Shown here: in pieces, positions 8,285 to 15,919 of the stretch
Position numbering within the stretch: position 1 is the first letter of the stretch
Layout: the number at the start of each line of letters is the position of its first letter
NCBI RefSeq assembly: GCF_035306585.1
Contig: NZ_DATGNU010000008.1
Location: 1 to 64,000, forward strand
DNA from: Galbibacter sp035306585
GTDB lineage: Bacteria > Bacteroidota > Bacteroidia > Flavobacteriales > Flavobacteriaceae
Direction: 5' to 3'
DNA: 64,000 bases
The notes under the pieces: model-generated
What the model was told of the DNA's origin: nothing
The model's input: the letters and a program-made list of their open reading frames with translations, nothing else
The model's database searches: none
Position numbers and translations under genes: made by a program

Positions 8285-8311
8285 TAAAAAAGGAGTAGGG
8301 GGTAGCCCCTA
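8285..8311 (-). terminator. Rho-independent terminator of the sugar transferase/NeuD/FAD operon
   Basis: On the minus strand TAGGGG and CCCCTA (8296-8311) form a 6-bp stem with a 4-base loop, followed after a few bases by a run of six T. It lies between the FAD gene end and the sigma promoter. Confidence 0.6.
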
Positions 8312-8348
8312 GGGTTATTCGAGTCTCGCCCACAGTATCTTGTTTTGA

Positions 8349-9932
8349 TTAACTAAAAATAGTAGTCCTTTGAGATTGCTCAATAATTTTAGCTAGAATA
8401 CCTGATAACCAAATGATTCTTCCACAGTGTTCAACGTGCCAAACGGCTTTAGAATCGATTATGTTCCCTGCAAGTAATGGGCCTACAACGTGTAGATTTT
8501 TGGAACATTCTAACTTGGCGTTCACTTCCAAACCAATTTGAGAGGCATTAGGGGATGCTAAACCTTGTTTAATCAGGTTTTTTAATAGCGTGGGAACTTG
8601 GTTATGGGCTCCGCCAAATTTAGTGCTACCAATGCAGTTTATCACCACATGAAATTGCATGGGAGCAGTAACCATAGTATCACTATGAGAATCTTGGTAG
8701 CGCAAGTAATATCCCTTTTTTTTCTTTATGAAGTCTTTGAATCGTCCTTTAATGTGCTCAAATCGCCCTTTTGATTTTAAATCGTCTATGACATCTAGGT
8801 AATGTTGACCTGCGCATCGTTGACGTCTGCCAATTTCATTACCGTAAAGACAAGCAAATGTTTTTAACTCTTGCTGATTTAACCTTGGTAATAGCCTGCC
8901 AACAGCATTAGATATTATGTTCACAGTGGAGGCAGCACCCAACTGGATTTTCTCTGCAGCGTCTAGATCTAAGGTGGCGGCTTGTGCGATTTGAGCCGCT
9001 GATAGAAGGTTGTGGGATTGTAGTTTATGGAGATGTTTTGGTTGATAATTAGCTTGTTTGATGGAATCGACTTCACTATCTGGCAACAACCCATGGGTTG
9101 ATAGAAAGTAGTAATTAGTATTATTTTCCTGTTGATTTTCTATGTCATTGAGTTTATACAACAGTTCTAATGCACTAGCATTGGCACCAATAACCAGGAT
9201 GTTACACCCTTGACTAGATGGATTCAAATTGGAAATGAAATTTGAAATTCGTTCTAAATTTTCATCCAAACTTGGGTTGTAAATTTGATTAATTACTAAT
9301 AGCTGGTCATCTGAATGGATGTTCCTGTCCGTATAAATATTATGGGTGGGTAGCGATCCAATGCCAAGAATTACTTTTTTACTCTGAATTTTAAGTTCTT
9401 TTGCGTGAATGGTAAATAATGCATTATCTTTTGATACCTGGGTTACCTGAGTACAATAGTAATGAACCTTTAGCACGCCCTTTGAAGTTTGCTGATCAAT
9501 TAATTGGTTTAATCTATCCTGAAGATAAATTCCAAAAAATCGTCGGGGAATAAATAAACCTCCCCACTGACCTTTACTGATACGTTCTCGATGTTTTTCG
9601 AGCCACTTTTTTGTCAGCTCCCCACCAGATGCTTTCATTCTCTTTAAAAGCGTATGGTGATTTTCATTGAGCCAATGGATGAATTTAGTGTACTCAGGCT
9701 GGGGAAGAAAATTTTTAAGCGAAGTAATCAGTAACACGGAATCGCCAGATCTTTTCCCATACGGAATTCCTGTATGGAATTCTTCATATTTCTCTATAAT
9801 TGCGATCTCTAACAATGTTGGTGTTTGGACCGCTATACGATGTTCCAATAGGTGAATAAGAGTAAAGGTAGATGATAATCCAGATCCAATAAAGCATAGA
9901 TCAAAAGGCCTTTTAAGGTTTGCACTGCACAT
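8349..9932 (-). CDS. FAD/NAD(P)-binding protein (PF13454-type)
   Basis: The 527-residue protein begins with a dinucleotide-binding fold (LCFIGSGLSSTFTLIHLLEH, about residues 12-31), followed by HTGIPYG, typical of the FAD-NAD(P)-binding family PF13454. A second Rossmann-like segment CNILVIGANASALELLYKL lies near residue 240. The C-terminal VVNCIGSTKFGGAHNQVP and HVVGPLLAGN fit the FAD-closing region. The family is mostly uncharacterised. Here the gene ends an operon after a sugar transferase and an acetyltransferase, overlapping the latter by 20 bases. I therefore infer redox tailoring of a lipid-linked sugar or of a product made in the same pathway; the substrate is unknown. Confidence 0.7.
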   Translation of the reverse strand: MCSANLKRPFDLCFIGSGLSSTFTLIHLLEHRIAVQTPTLLEIAIIEKYEEFHTGIPYGKRSGDSVLLITSLKNFLPQPEYTKFIHWLNENHHTLLKRMKASGGELTKKWLEKHRERISKGQWGGLFIPRRFFGIYLQDRLNQLIDQQTSKGVLKVHYYCTQVTQVSKDNALFTIHAKELKIQSKKVILGIGSLPTHNIYTDRNIHSDDQLLVINQIYNPSLDENLERISNFISNLNPSSQGCNILVIGANASALELLYKLNDIENQQENNTNYYFLSTHGLLPDSEVDSIKQANYQPKHLHKLQSHNLLSAAQIAQAATLDLDAAEKIQLGAASTVNIISNAVGRLLPRLNQQELKTFACLYGNEIGRRQRCAGQHYLDVIDDLKSKGRFEHIKGRFKDFIKKKKGYYLRYQDSHSDTMVTAPMQFHVVINCIGSTKFGGAHNQVPTLLKNLIKQGLASPNASQIGLEVNAKLECSKNLHVVGPLLAGNIIDSKAVWHVEHCGRIIWLSGILAKIIEQSQRTTIFS

Positions 9933-10584
9933 CGCTGTTGTTTTTTTGATATCTTAATATTCTTCCAGGATTTCCAACCATTACAGCATTTTCTGGAACA
10001 TCTTTTATAATAACGCTTCCTGCACCAAGAAGGCAATTTTTACCTAGACTTTTAACTCCTGTCATAATGGTGACTCCCATTCCGATGTATGATTTTTCTT
10101 GTACGCGTATACACGCACCAACATTGACTCCGGAAGATATAAAGGTTCCATCTTCAACGATGACATGATGGGCAATTGTACTTGCTTGATTGATCATAAT
10201 ATAATTTCCCAAAGAGGTATGGGGCATCACAATATTACCGACTAACATGTATATGGCTTCCCCTAGGATTACATCAGGTCCTATGGATACCGAAGGATGA
10301 ATAAAACTTGGAATCTTATATCCTTCTTTGTGTAGTGCTGAAAGGTATTCAACCCGAATATGATTGTCTCCTATAGGACAATACACAGCTTGAATGGTTT
10401 CTTTAAATTTTGACGTATATAGGTCATGGTAAGAACCTATTACGGGGACACCAACTACTTTTTGCCCAAGAAGGGAGGGGTTGTCGTCAATAAAGCCAAC
10501 AATATTAATACCCGCCTCAAGCAAATAAGATGCGTATATCTGACCTTGCGTTCCCGCTCCTATTATCACTGATCGATCGCTCAT
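9913..10584 (-). CDS. Sugar O/N-acetyltransferase, NeuD/PglD-type
   Basis: The 223-residue protein has an N-terminal Rossmann-like sugar-binding part (VIIGAGTQGQIYASYLLEAG, NIVGFIDDNP) and a C-terminal left-handed beta-helix of hexapeptide repeats (SIGPDVILGEAIYML, GVTIMTGVKSLGKNCLLGAG, ending VMVGNPGRIL). It therefore belongs to the sialic acid O-acetyltransferase NeuD/PglD family, which acetylates nucleotide-linked amino sugars. The start overlaps the sugar transferase stop in an ATGA arrangement. A PglE-type aminotransferase, the usual third member, is not in the window. Confidence 0.85.
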   Translation of the reverse strand: MSDRSVIIGAGTQGQIYASYLLEAGINIVGFIDDNPSLLGQKVVGVPVIGSYHDLYTSKFKETIQAVYCPIGDNHIRVEYLSALHKEGYKIPSFIHPSVSIGPDVILGEAIYMLVGNIVMPHTSLGNYIMINQASTIAHHVIVEDGTFISSGVNVGACIRVQEKSYIGMGVTIMTGVKSLGKNCLLGAGSVIIKDVPENAVMVGNPGRILRYQKNNSDVQCKP

Positions 10585-11189
10585 GCTTTGTTTCCTTTAA
10601 ATGCAACCATGTTTAGGTTTGGTCCTGAGTTAATCCCATCCTTTAAGATGACCTTTTTAATGGTTAGTATCAGAATAAGGACGTCCGTTTTAAAACTCAG
10701 GTGCTCGATATACCACACATCGTATTTGAATTTTTCTTCCCATGAGATCGAATTTCTTCCATGAACTTGAGCCCAACCAGTGATTCCTGGTTTCACTAGA
10801 TGACGTTGTTTTTGAAAATCGTTATAAAGGGGTAGGTATTTTATCAATAGTGGTCGTGGTCCGATCAGACTCATATCGCCCAAAAGCACGTTGAAAAGCT
10901 GTGGGATTTCATCCAAAGAGTATTTACGTATGAAACTGCCAATTCTAGTGATTCGTTTTTCATAGGTTAGCAACACACCTTTTTCATCCCTTTGATCCGT
11001 CATGGATTTAAATTTTATAAGCTTAAATACGCGTTCATCTTTCCCGGGTCTTAATTGATAAAAGAAAGGATGTCCTGAATTGACAATAAACAAACAGATC
11101 CACAAAAGAATGATCACTGGAGAAAGTAAAATCAAGGCTATCAAAGATAGAAGAATATCCATTAAGCGTTTGATGTAATTGCTATACAT
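10581..11189 (-). CDS. Undecaprenyl-phosphate sugar phosphotransferase (PglC/WcaJ type)
   Basis: The 202-residue protein is a monotopic bacterial sugar transferase: an N-terminal hydrophobic re-entrant helix (about residues 8-33), the loop FYQLRPGKDERVFKLIKFKSM, then the catalytic signature YSLDEIPQLFNVLLGDMSL containing the Asp-Glu pair, and GPRPLLIKYL. Such enzymes move a phospho-sugar from a nucleotide donor to undecaprenyl phosphate at the inner membrane, starting polysaccharide or glycan synthesis. The short form lacks the extra N-terminal membrane helices of WcaJ, matching PglC. It is first in the three-gene operon. Confidence 0.9.
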   Translation of the reverse strand: MYSNYIKRLMDILLSLIALILLSPVIILLWICLFIVNSGHPFFYQLRPGKDERVFKLIKFKSMTDQRDEKGVLLTYEKRITRIGSFIRKYSLDEIPQLFNVLLGDMSLIGPRPLLIKYLPLYNDFQKQRHLVKPGITGWAQVHGRNSISWEEKFKYDVWYIEHLSFKTDVLILILTIKKVILKDGINSGPNLNMVAFKGNKA

Positions 11190-11546
11190 GAGCTATAAAG
11201 TTTTTAGGTTGGCTGATGCGGTAAAATTATTTTAAAACCTAGGCAGAATAAAAAATGTTCTACCAAAAGCAATTAAAATCGCTTAAATTATTAACGGTGC
11301 ATTTCGTCCTAAATAAAAGGCCTTTAGGCTAAAAATGTATTGGAAGTTTAAAAATAAATGTATTCGCTTTGTATTGTATTTCAGCGATTTATGTTGTATT
11401 TCGGCGATCTTTAAGCTTTTTGTAGAATAAAATGGGACTTGGTAGAGCTTTGAGATATTTACCAACGATTGTTTTTAATTTTAACACCGAATTAAGCGTC
11501 CCCTTTTCAAAACCATGGTTTTATTCTCTATGATGCTACCAACCAA
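11190..11546. other. Divergent intergenic region between the glycan operon and the tyrosinase cassette
   Basis: The 357 bases hold no convincing gene. They contain a set of near-identical direct repeats (listed separately) and A/T-rich stretches. On the minus strand a TAGGTTTT sequence with TTTTG 22 bases before it is a plausible promoter for the sugar transferase. A 60-codon frame on the minus strand has no family likeness. Confidence 0.6.
11359..11408. repeat. Direct repeats TTGTATTTC(A/G)GCGAT
   Basis: Two 15-base copies at 11374-11388 and 11394-11408 differ at a single position and are exactly 20 bases apart, about two helical turns. A partial copy starts with TGTATT at 11359. The arrangement resembles binding sites of regulators that contact tandem sites on one DNA face, such as LytTR proteins. 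It sits between two divergent units and could control either. Confidence 0.55.
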
Positions 11547-13388
11547 ATGCAATTACAAATGAGAACAACCTTTACATTATTAAGTACCCTTTTACTCTCT
11601 TGCTGTTTGTGGTCCCAAGAAATCCATACACAGTCTAACGCTGTTTCTATTGAAAATGAAGCAGACGCTACAACTGGATGGACTGGTGGGGCAGTGATCT
11701 CATCCGAATCCACTGATGTAGAACATGGAAACTTCTCCATGTTAATCACCTCTACTGGAGAAACAAATGGTAGAGATGTCTCTTACACATTTAATGTTAC
11801 TAGTGGACAAGTTTACTCCATTAAAATATGGGCAAAGCGGGCGCCACAAAGTTATTTACCTGCCTTTGCCAATTGGTCTGGGTTTTCAAATTTCACCCAA
11901 CGATCTATTTTAACGACACAGTGGACAGAATATAGCTTTGAATTAACAGCTAATTCCAATGTGGCTGTCATACGCGCCTATACAGCTCCGATAAACAGAG
12001 GGGCTGTTTCTGGGGATGGGATTTTGCTTGATGCTGTAAGTATCACTCCTTTGGTGGATGATGTAGTAGCACCTTCAGCTATTACCGACTTAACGGCCAG
12101 TTCCATTACCTCCAATAGTGCATCCCTTTCTTGGAGCGCTTCCACCGATAATGTAGGAGTTGTAGATTATGAAGTTTTTCAAAATGGCTCCAGTATCGGA
12201 CTAAGTGGTGGAACAACAAGTTTTAATGTCACCAATTTAGCTCCTGAAACCAGTTATGATTTTACTGCTATAGCTATTGATGCCGCAGGGAATACCTCCT
12301 CTGCAAGTAATACAGTTAATGTCACGACAGCTGCGCCCACTGACAACCAGGCGCCGACTGCTATTACTGATTTGATAGCGAGTGCTACTGCTACCACTAG
12401 CACTACACTTTCCTGGAGCCCCTCAACGGATAATGTAGGTGTGGTTGATTATGAGGTTTTTCAGGACGGAATCAGTATCGGTTTAAGCGGGGGAGCAACA
12501 ACTTTTAATGTAACGAATCTCACTCCAGCAACCAGCTATGCTTTTACCGCTATAGCCATGGATGCAGCAGGGAATATATCCTTGGTAAGTAATACCGCAA
12601 ATGTAACAACCACAACTGATACAGACACACAGGCACCCTCAGCTATTACAGACCTTACAGCGGGATCAACAACTTCAACTACTACCTTACTTTCCTGGAG
12701 CCCCTCCACAGATAATGTAGGTGTGGTTGATTATGAACTCTTCCAAGATGCTAGTAGCATTGGCCTTAGTGGGGGAGCAACAAGTTTTAATGTCACCAAT
12801 TTAGCTCCTGAAACCAGTTATGATTTTACTGTTAGAGCGATGGATGGTTCTGGAAATGCTTCTGCTATTAGCAACACAGTAAGCGTAACAACTTTAGAGC
12901 AGCCTATAGGTGGAGCTACTGCTTATACCACCGAAAATGCCAATCTACCTACCATTGATTGGCAGTCCAACAATTTTGTTGCTAGCGGAAATGTTGGAGT
13001 CGGCACGGAAGTTAATCCTGCCTATAGACTCGCAGTTGCTGGTAATATAGTAGCGGAAGAAGTTCGAGTAGCATTACAGGGAAATTGGCCAGATTACGTT
13101 TTCGAAAATACCTATGAACTGCCAAGTTTAAACGAGGTAGAAGAGCACATAAAGGTTCACAAACATCTTATAAATATCCCGAGTGCTTATCAAATTCAAC
13201 AGCAGGGAATAGCGCTAGGGGATATGGACGCCAAATTACTTCGGAAAATTGAAGAACTCACCTTATATGCTATTGCTCAAGAAAAACAAATACAACAGCT
13301 CCAAAACCAGAACGAGAAGTTAAAGGAATTGGTACGCAGGATTGAGATTTTAGAGCGCAAATTAAACAGTTACCCGGTAGAGCGATGA
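11547..13388 (+). CDS. Secreted protein with CBM-like domain, three FN3 repeats and a coiled C-terminal domain
   Basis: The 613-residue protein has a signal peptide (about residues 5-23 from the internal methionine at 11559, which may be the real start). An N-terminal beta-sandwich follows, resembling carbohydrate-binding CBM4/9 modules (about 30-170; DVSYTFNVTSGQVYSIKIWAK). Next come three fibronectin type III domains of 94 residues each (about 175-455, each with SWS.STDNVGVVDYE), then a region with GNVGVGTEVNPAYRLAVAG like flavobacterial fibre proteins. The coiled-coil end (KIEELTLYAIAQEKQIQQL) suggests oligomerisation. No T9SS sorting domain is present. It overlaps the tyrosinase gene by 4 bases, so the two are co-translated; it is probably a surface or matrix partner. 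Confidence 0.8.
   Translation: MQLQMRTTFTLLSTLLLSCCLWSQEIHTQSNAVSIENEADATTGWTGGAVISSESTDVEHGNFSMLITSTGETNGRDVSYTFNVTSGQVYSIKIWAKRAPQSYLPAFANWSGFSNFTQRSILTTQWTEYSFELTANSNVAVIRAYTAPINRGAVSGDGILLDAVSITPLVDDVVAPSAITDLTASSITSNSASLSWSASTDNVGVVDYEVFQNGSSIGLSGGTTSFNVTNLAPETSYDFTAIAIDAAGNTSSASNTVNVTTAAPTDNQAPTAITDLIASATATTSTTLSWSPSTDNVGVVDYEVFQDGISIGLSGGATTFNVTNLTPATSYAFTAIAMDAAGNISLVSNTANVTTTTDTDTQAPSAITDLTAGSTTSTTTLLSWSPSTDNVGVVDYELFQDASSIGLSGGATSFNVTNLAPETSYDFTVRAMDGSGNASAISNTVSVTTLEQPIGGATAYTTENANLPTIDWQSNNFVASGNVGVGTEVNPAYRLAVAGNIVAEEVRVALQGNWPDYVFENTYELPSLNEVEEHIKVHKHLINIPSAYQIQQQGIALGDMDAKLLRKIEELTLYAIAQEKQIQQLQNQNEKLKELVRRIEILERKLNSYPVER
12069..12914 (+). repeat. Three tandem 282-bp FN3-encoding repeats
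   Basis: Repeat units start near 12069, 12351 and 12633 with identical 282-bp spacing, and each encodes an FN3 domain. Parts are nearly identical at the DNA level, such as the stretch encoding SPSTDNVGVVDYE in units 2 and 3. This points to recent duplication or gene conversion and potential for copy-number change. Confidence 0.85.
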
Positions 13389-14770
13389 ATTTTATAGCAT
13401 TTAAGAGACTGGTTTTGAGCTTATTGATGCTGATGTTTTCTCAAGTCAATGCCCAAAGTATCCGTAAGGATTACCGGGAGATGACCGATTATGAAAAAAC
13501 AGAATTAGTAAATGCATTTTACACGATCCGCTCAACCACTCCTGATAGGATAACGGATATGGCTAATTTTCATATGGATTTTTTCAATTATGACAATATT
13601 GACCCTGATGTATTGGATATCCATTTTAACTTACCAGATGAACCTGAAAAAGAAATTTTCTTAGCATGGCACCGCCGATTTATTTTCGAAATGGAGCAGG
13701 TGATGCAAGCAATCAATCCAAGAATTAGCATCCCTTTTTGGGATTCTTCTCAGGATCAATCGCCAAGCGCTGCTTTGTGGGATGAGGATTTTATGGGGAG
13801 TTTTAATTCTAATTGGGGCTTGGGGCGTCGTTTAGGACTCTATAATGATTTGCCCTCACCAAGTAATGTATCCAACCTGATGCTTGAGACTGATTTTTTT
13901 GAATTTTCGGATGACTTTGAACGGCAAACACCGCATTCTGGAGCCCATAGATGGGTCTCTGGTGCAATGATAACCTCGGCCTCTCCAAGAGATCCCGTAT
14001 TTTACCTCCACCATGCCTATATAGATAAATTGTGGCACGATTGGGAAGAGCTTCATCATACCTCTTTTTACTTGAGAAATGATATGATCCGTTACGATGG
14101 TACGTATGTTTTCGGTGGAGAAACACTTCCGGTTGTAGACCCAAATGATATTCTAGATTCGCGTGCTTTAGGAGTGTTTTATGCCGAGAATGAATTGGCT
14201 GAGTTGGATAATTACATCATCAGTAATACCTATAATGACCCAGAATACTTTTACTATCAGTATACCATCCAAGCAGGTGCTAATTTTGTTGCTACTCCTG
14301 GAAGTAGTGCTGTTATAGAGTCGGTAAATGAAGTGGTATTGCAGCCTGGATTTCTGGCTCAAAGTGGGGCAGAGCTATTGGTTACCATTGATGATCAAAG
14401 TAGTTCTACACTACTGGCTAAGTCTACAAGTGTATCTGATAAGCGAGAAGTAAATCCTTTTGATCCCGTAGAATTAGAGCAAGTATGGCTTTGGAGTGAA
14501 GGAGATGTTGATCCTGACGATGCGGTGGTAATTATTAAGACTTTCCCTAATCCATTTGATAGTCATATCACCATCAAATTGGATAAGAAGCGTGATTGCG
14601 TAATCGAAATATACAACATGGTAGGAGCATTGATCAAACAAGTAGTCTTTGAATTTACAGACACTTTAGAGGTTAAGAATCTCTATGGATTGGCTCCTGG
14701 TACCTACGTTATAAAGGTAGTTGATTCGCATGGAAAAACCTTGGTGGTGAAAAAAGTAATTAAAATGTAA
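13385..14770 (+). CDS. T9SS-exported tyrosinase (type 3 copper oxidase)
   Basis: The 461-residue protein has a signal peptide (about residues 1-23, ending VNAQ), a tyrosinase central domain (about 35-260), a '3-coathanger stack'-like segment (NEVVLQPGFLAQSGAELLV), and a C-terminal type A T9SS sorting domain (FPNPFDSHITIKLD through GTYVIKVVDSHGK). Candidate CuA ligands are His63, His80 and His96 (FLAWHRRFIFEME). Candidate CuB ligands are His184 and His188 (HSGAH) and His209/His210 in PVFYLHHAYIDKLWHDW. It should oxidise phenols to quinones outside the cell or on its surface. The CuA spacing between His80 and His96 is longer than in the best-known bacterial tyrosinases. Confidence 0.88.
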   Translation: MNFIAFKRLVLSLLMLMFSQVNAQSIRKDYREMTDYEKTELVNAFYTIRSTTPDRITDMANFHMDFFNYDNIDPDVLDIHFNLPDEPEKEIFLAWHRRFIFEMEQVMQAINPRISIPFWDSSQDQSPSAALWDEDFMGSFNSNWGLGRRLGLYNDLPSPSNVSNLMLETDFFEFSDDFERQTPHSGAHRWVSGAMITSASPRDPVFYLHHAYIDKLWHDWEELHHTSFYLRNDMIRYDGTYVFGGETLPVVDPNDILDSRALGVFYAENELAELDNYIISNTYNDPEYFYYQYTIQAGANFVATPGSSAVIESVNEVVLQPGFLAQSGAELLVTIDDQSSSTLLAKSTSVSDKREVNPFDPVELEQVWLWSEGDVDPDDAVVIIKTFPNPFDSHITIKLDKKRDCVIEIYNMVGALIKQVVFEFTDTLEVKNLYGLAPGTYVIKVVDSHGKTLVVKKVIKM

Positions 14771-14772
14771 TC

Positions 14773-15102
14773 ATGTATCGAGTTTGTTATTTTATCGTTC
14801 TTGGCATGATCACCATTGTTTATGCGAAAACCTGTCAAAAAAGTTATCGCATTGAAAATAATACTCCTTATACAATTTCCAATATACAGCTCTTTGATCA
14901 TAATGTAGACCATAGAATTCCGCCTTACGGTTATATTAAAGGGCATGCCGATTTTGAAAGTAAACAAGGATCGGTATTAATGTTTAGTGCCGATAGTTTG
15001 AATTTTGGTGTTTATATAAAATTTCCTAAGGAGAGTGAGCAGTTTCAAATTAAAATAGATAGCATTAACACTGCTACTCGTGCAGTAATTATCTCCCAAT
15101 AA
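14773..15102 (+). CDS. Small secreted protein following the tyrosinase
   Basis: The 109-residue protein has an N-terminal signal peptide (about residues 1-18) and a small beta-rich mature part (YRIENNTPYTISNIQLFDHN, SVLMFSADSLNFGVYIKF). It starts 3 bases after the tyrosinase stop, so it is in the same operon. I do not recognise a family. Some tyrosinases need a small helper for copper loading or export (the Streptomyces MelC1 'caddie'). This protein has only two histidines together at positions near 40 and no obvious copper motif, so a helper role is only a guess from position. Confidence 0.6.
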   Translation: MYRVCYFIVLGMITIVYAKTCQKSYRIENNTPYTISNIQLFDHNVDHRIPPYGYIKGHADFESKQGSVLMFSADSLNFGVYIKFPKESEQFQIKIDSINTATRAVIISQ

Positions 15103-15186
15103 GTTTATTTAGACACTTTTTTATAAAGGGTGATTTATAAACAGCTTAGTACTAATTCAATGTAACTCCTTAGTTAAAGGATCTCT

Positions 15187-15768
15187 TTAGTTGTCGTTCA
15201 AGCCGATTCCCTGTAGAATTTTAGGGCTACATTTCTGAATTCTTGCCACTTTGGTCTTGGATTGTTTTGCTGAAGAGAAGTGCAGAAGGTAGGCTCGTTG
15301 GCGCCCTGGGGTTAAATTATAAAAAGCCTTTTTTAGTGCTGGATCCTTTTCCAGTGCTTGTTTAAATTCCGTTACTATCTCAAAATCTTTCGTTTGCTTA
15401 AAAGTTACTTTAAGACCAGCTTTTTCCACTTCAATGGCCTCAAAGATATATTCTCTGATTTTTGATTCTAGTTGTCTTATATCCTCTAAATCAGTGAATC
15501 TCAAATGTCTAGCTGATTGGGTGTTTTTAGTTTGCTGTATTAAGATATTATATGGATCTTTTAATAGGACCCCCTTATGGAATAAAATGGCACAATAGTG
15601 TTTAAATCCATGGATTAGTATCAAATTGGTATTTTGATAGGAATAACAAGGTACACCCCATTTTAGATTTTCTTGTAATCCACATGCTAAAATGATTCGG
15701 CGAAGTTGTCTGTAGCACGCTTGCCATTTACTTTGTTTTTCGAAGAAAAAATCTACTTTGGGATTCAT
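15187..15768 (-). CDS. YdeI/OmdA-like protein with DUF1801 domain
   Basis: The 193-residue protein joins an N-terminal DUF1801 fold (about 15-115; ENLKWGVPCYSYQNTNLILI) to a C-terminal OmdA/YdeI segment (DFEIVTEFKQALEKDPALKK, LTPGRQRAYLLHFSSAKQSK). The second motif is the usual mark of the 'bacteriocin resistance YdeI/OmpD-associated' family. The molecular role is not established. It stands alone, separated from the porin by a terminator. Confidence 0.8.
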   Translation of the reverse strand: MNPKVDFFFEKQSKWQACYRQLRRIILACGLQENLKWGVPCYSYQNTNLILIHGFKHYCAILFHKGVLLKDPYNILIQQTKNTQSARHLRFTDLEDIRQLESKIREYIFEAIEVEKAGLKVTFKQTKDFEIVTEFKQALEKDPALKKAFYNLTPGRQRAYLLHFSSAKQSKTKVARIQKCSPKILQGIGLNDN

Positions 15769-15824
15769 TTAGTGGTTTTTAATGGGGAGTGAGTTTAGTA
15801 TTTTTATTTTTATTATAAAAATAT

Positions 15825-15851
15825 AAAAAAACCTGGTGGCAAGCCACCAGG
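15825..15851 (-). terminator. Rho-independent terminator of the glnK-amtB-porin region
   Basis: CCTGGTGG (15832-15839) pairs perfectly with CCACCAGG (15844-15851) around the loop CAAG. On the minus strand the stem is followed by seven T, so it ends porin transcription. Confidence 0.9.
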
Positions 15852-15919
15852 GAAAGTAAAGTGTAATTACTCACTATATTCAATGGCTGATTGAATATGC
15901 TTTTTTGCTAGATACTTTT

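Noticed and set aside
11283..11465. 60-codon minus-strand frame in the divergent intergenic region
   Set aside because: No signal, domain or family likeness; it spans the direct repeats and is probably chance.
13809..14144. 111-codon minus-strand frame inside the tyrosinase gene
   Set aside because: Antisense to conserved copper-binding regions; no family likeness.
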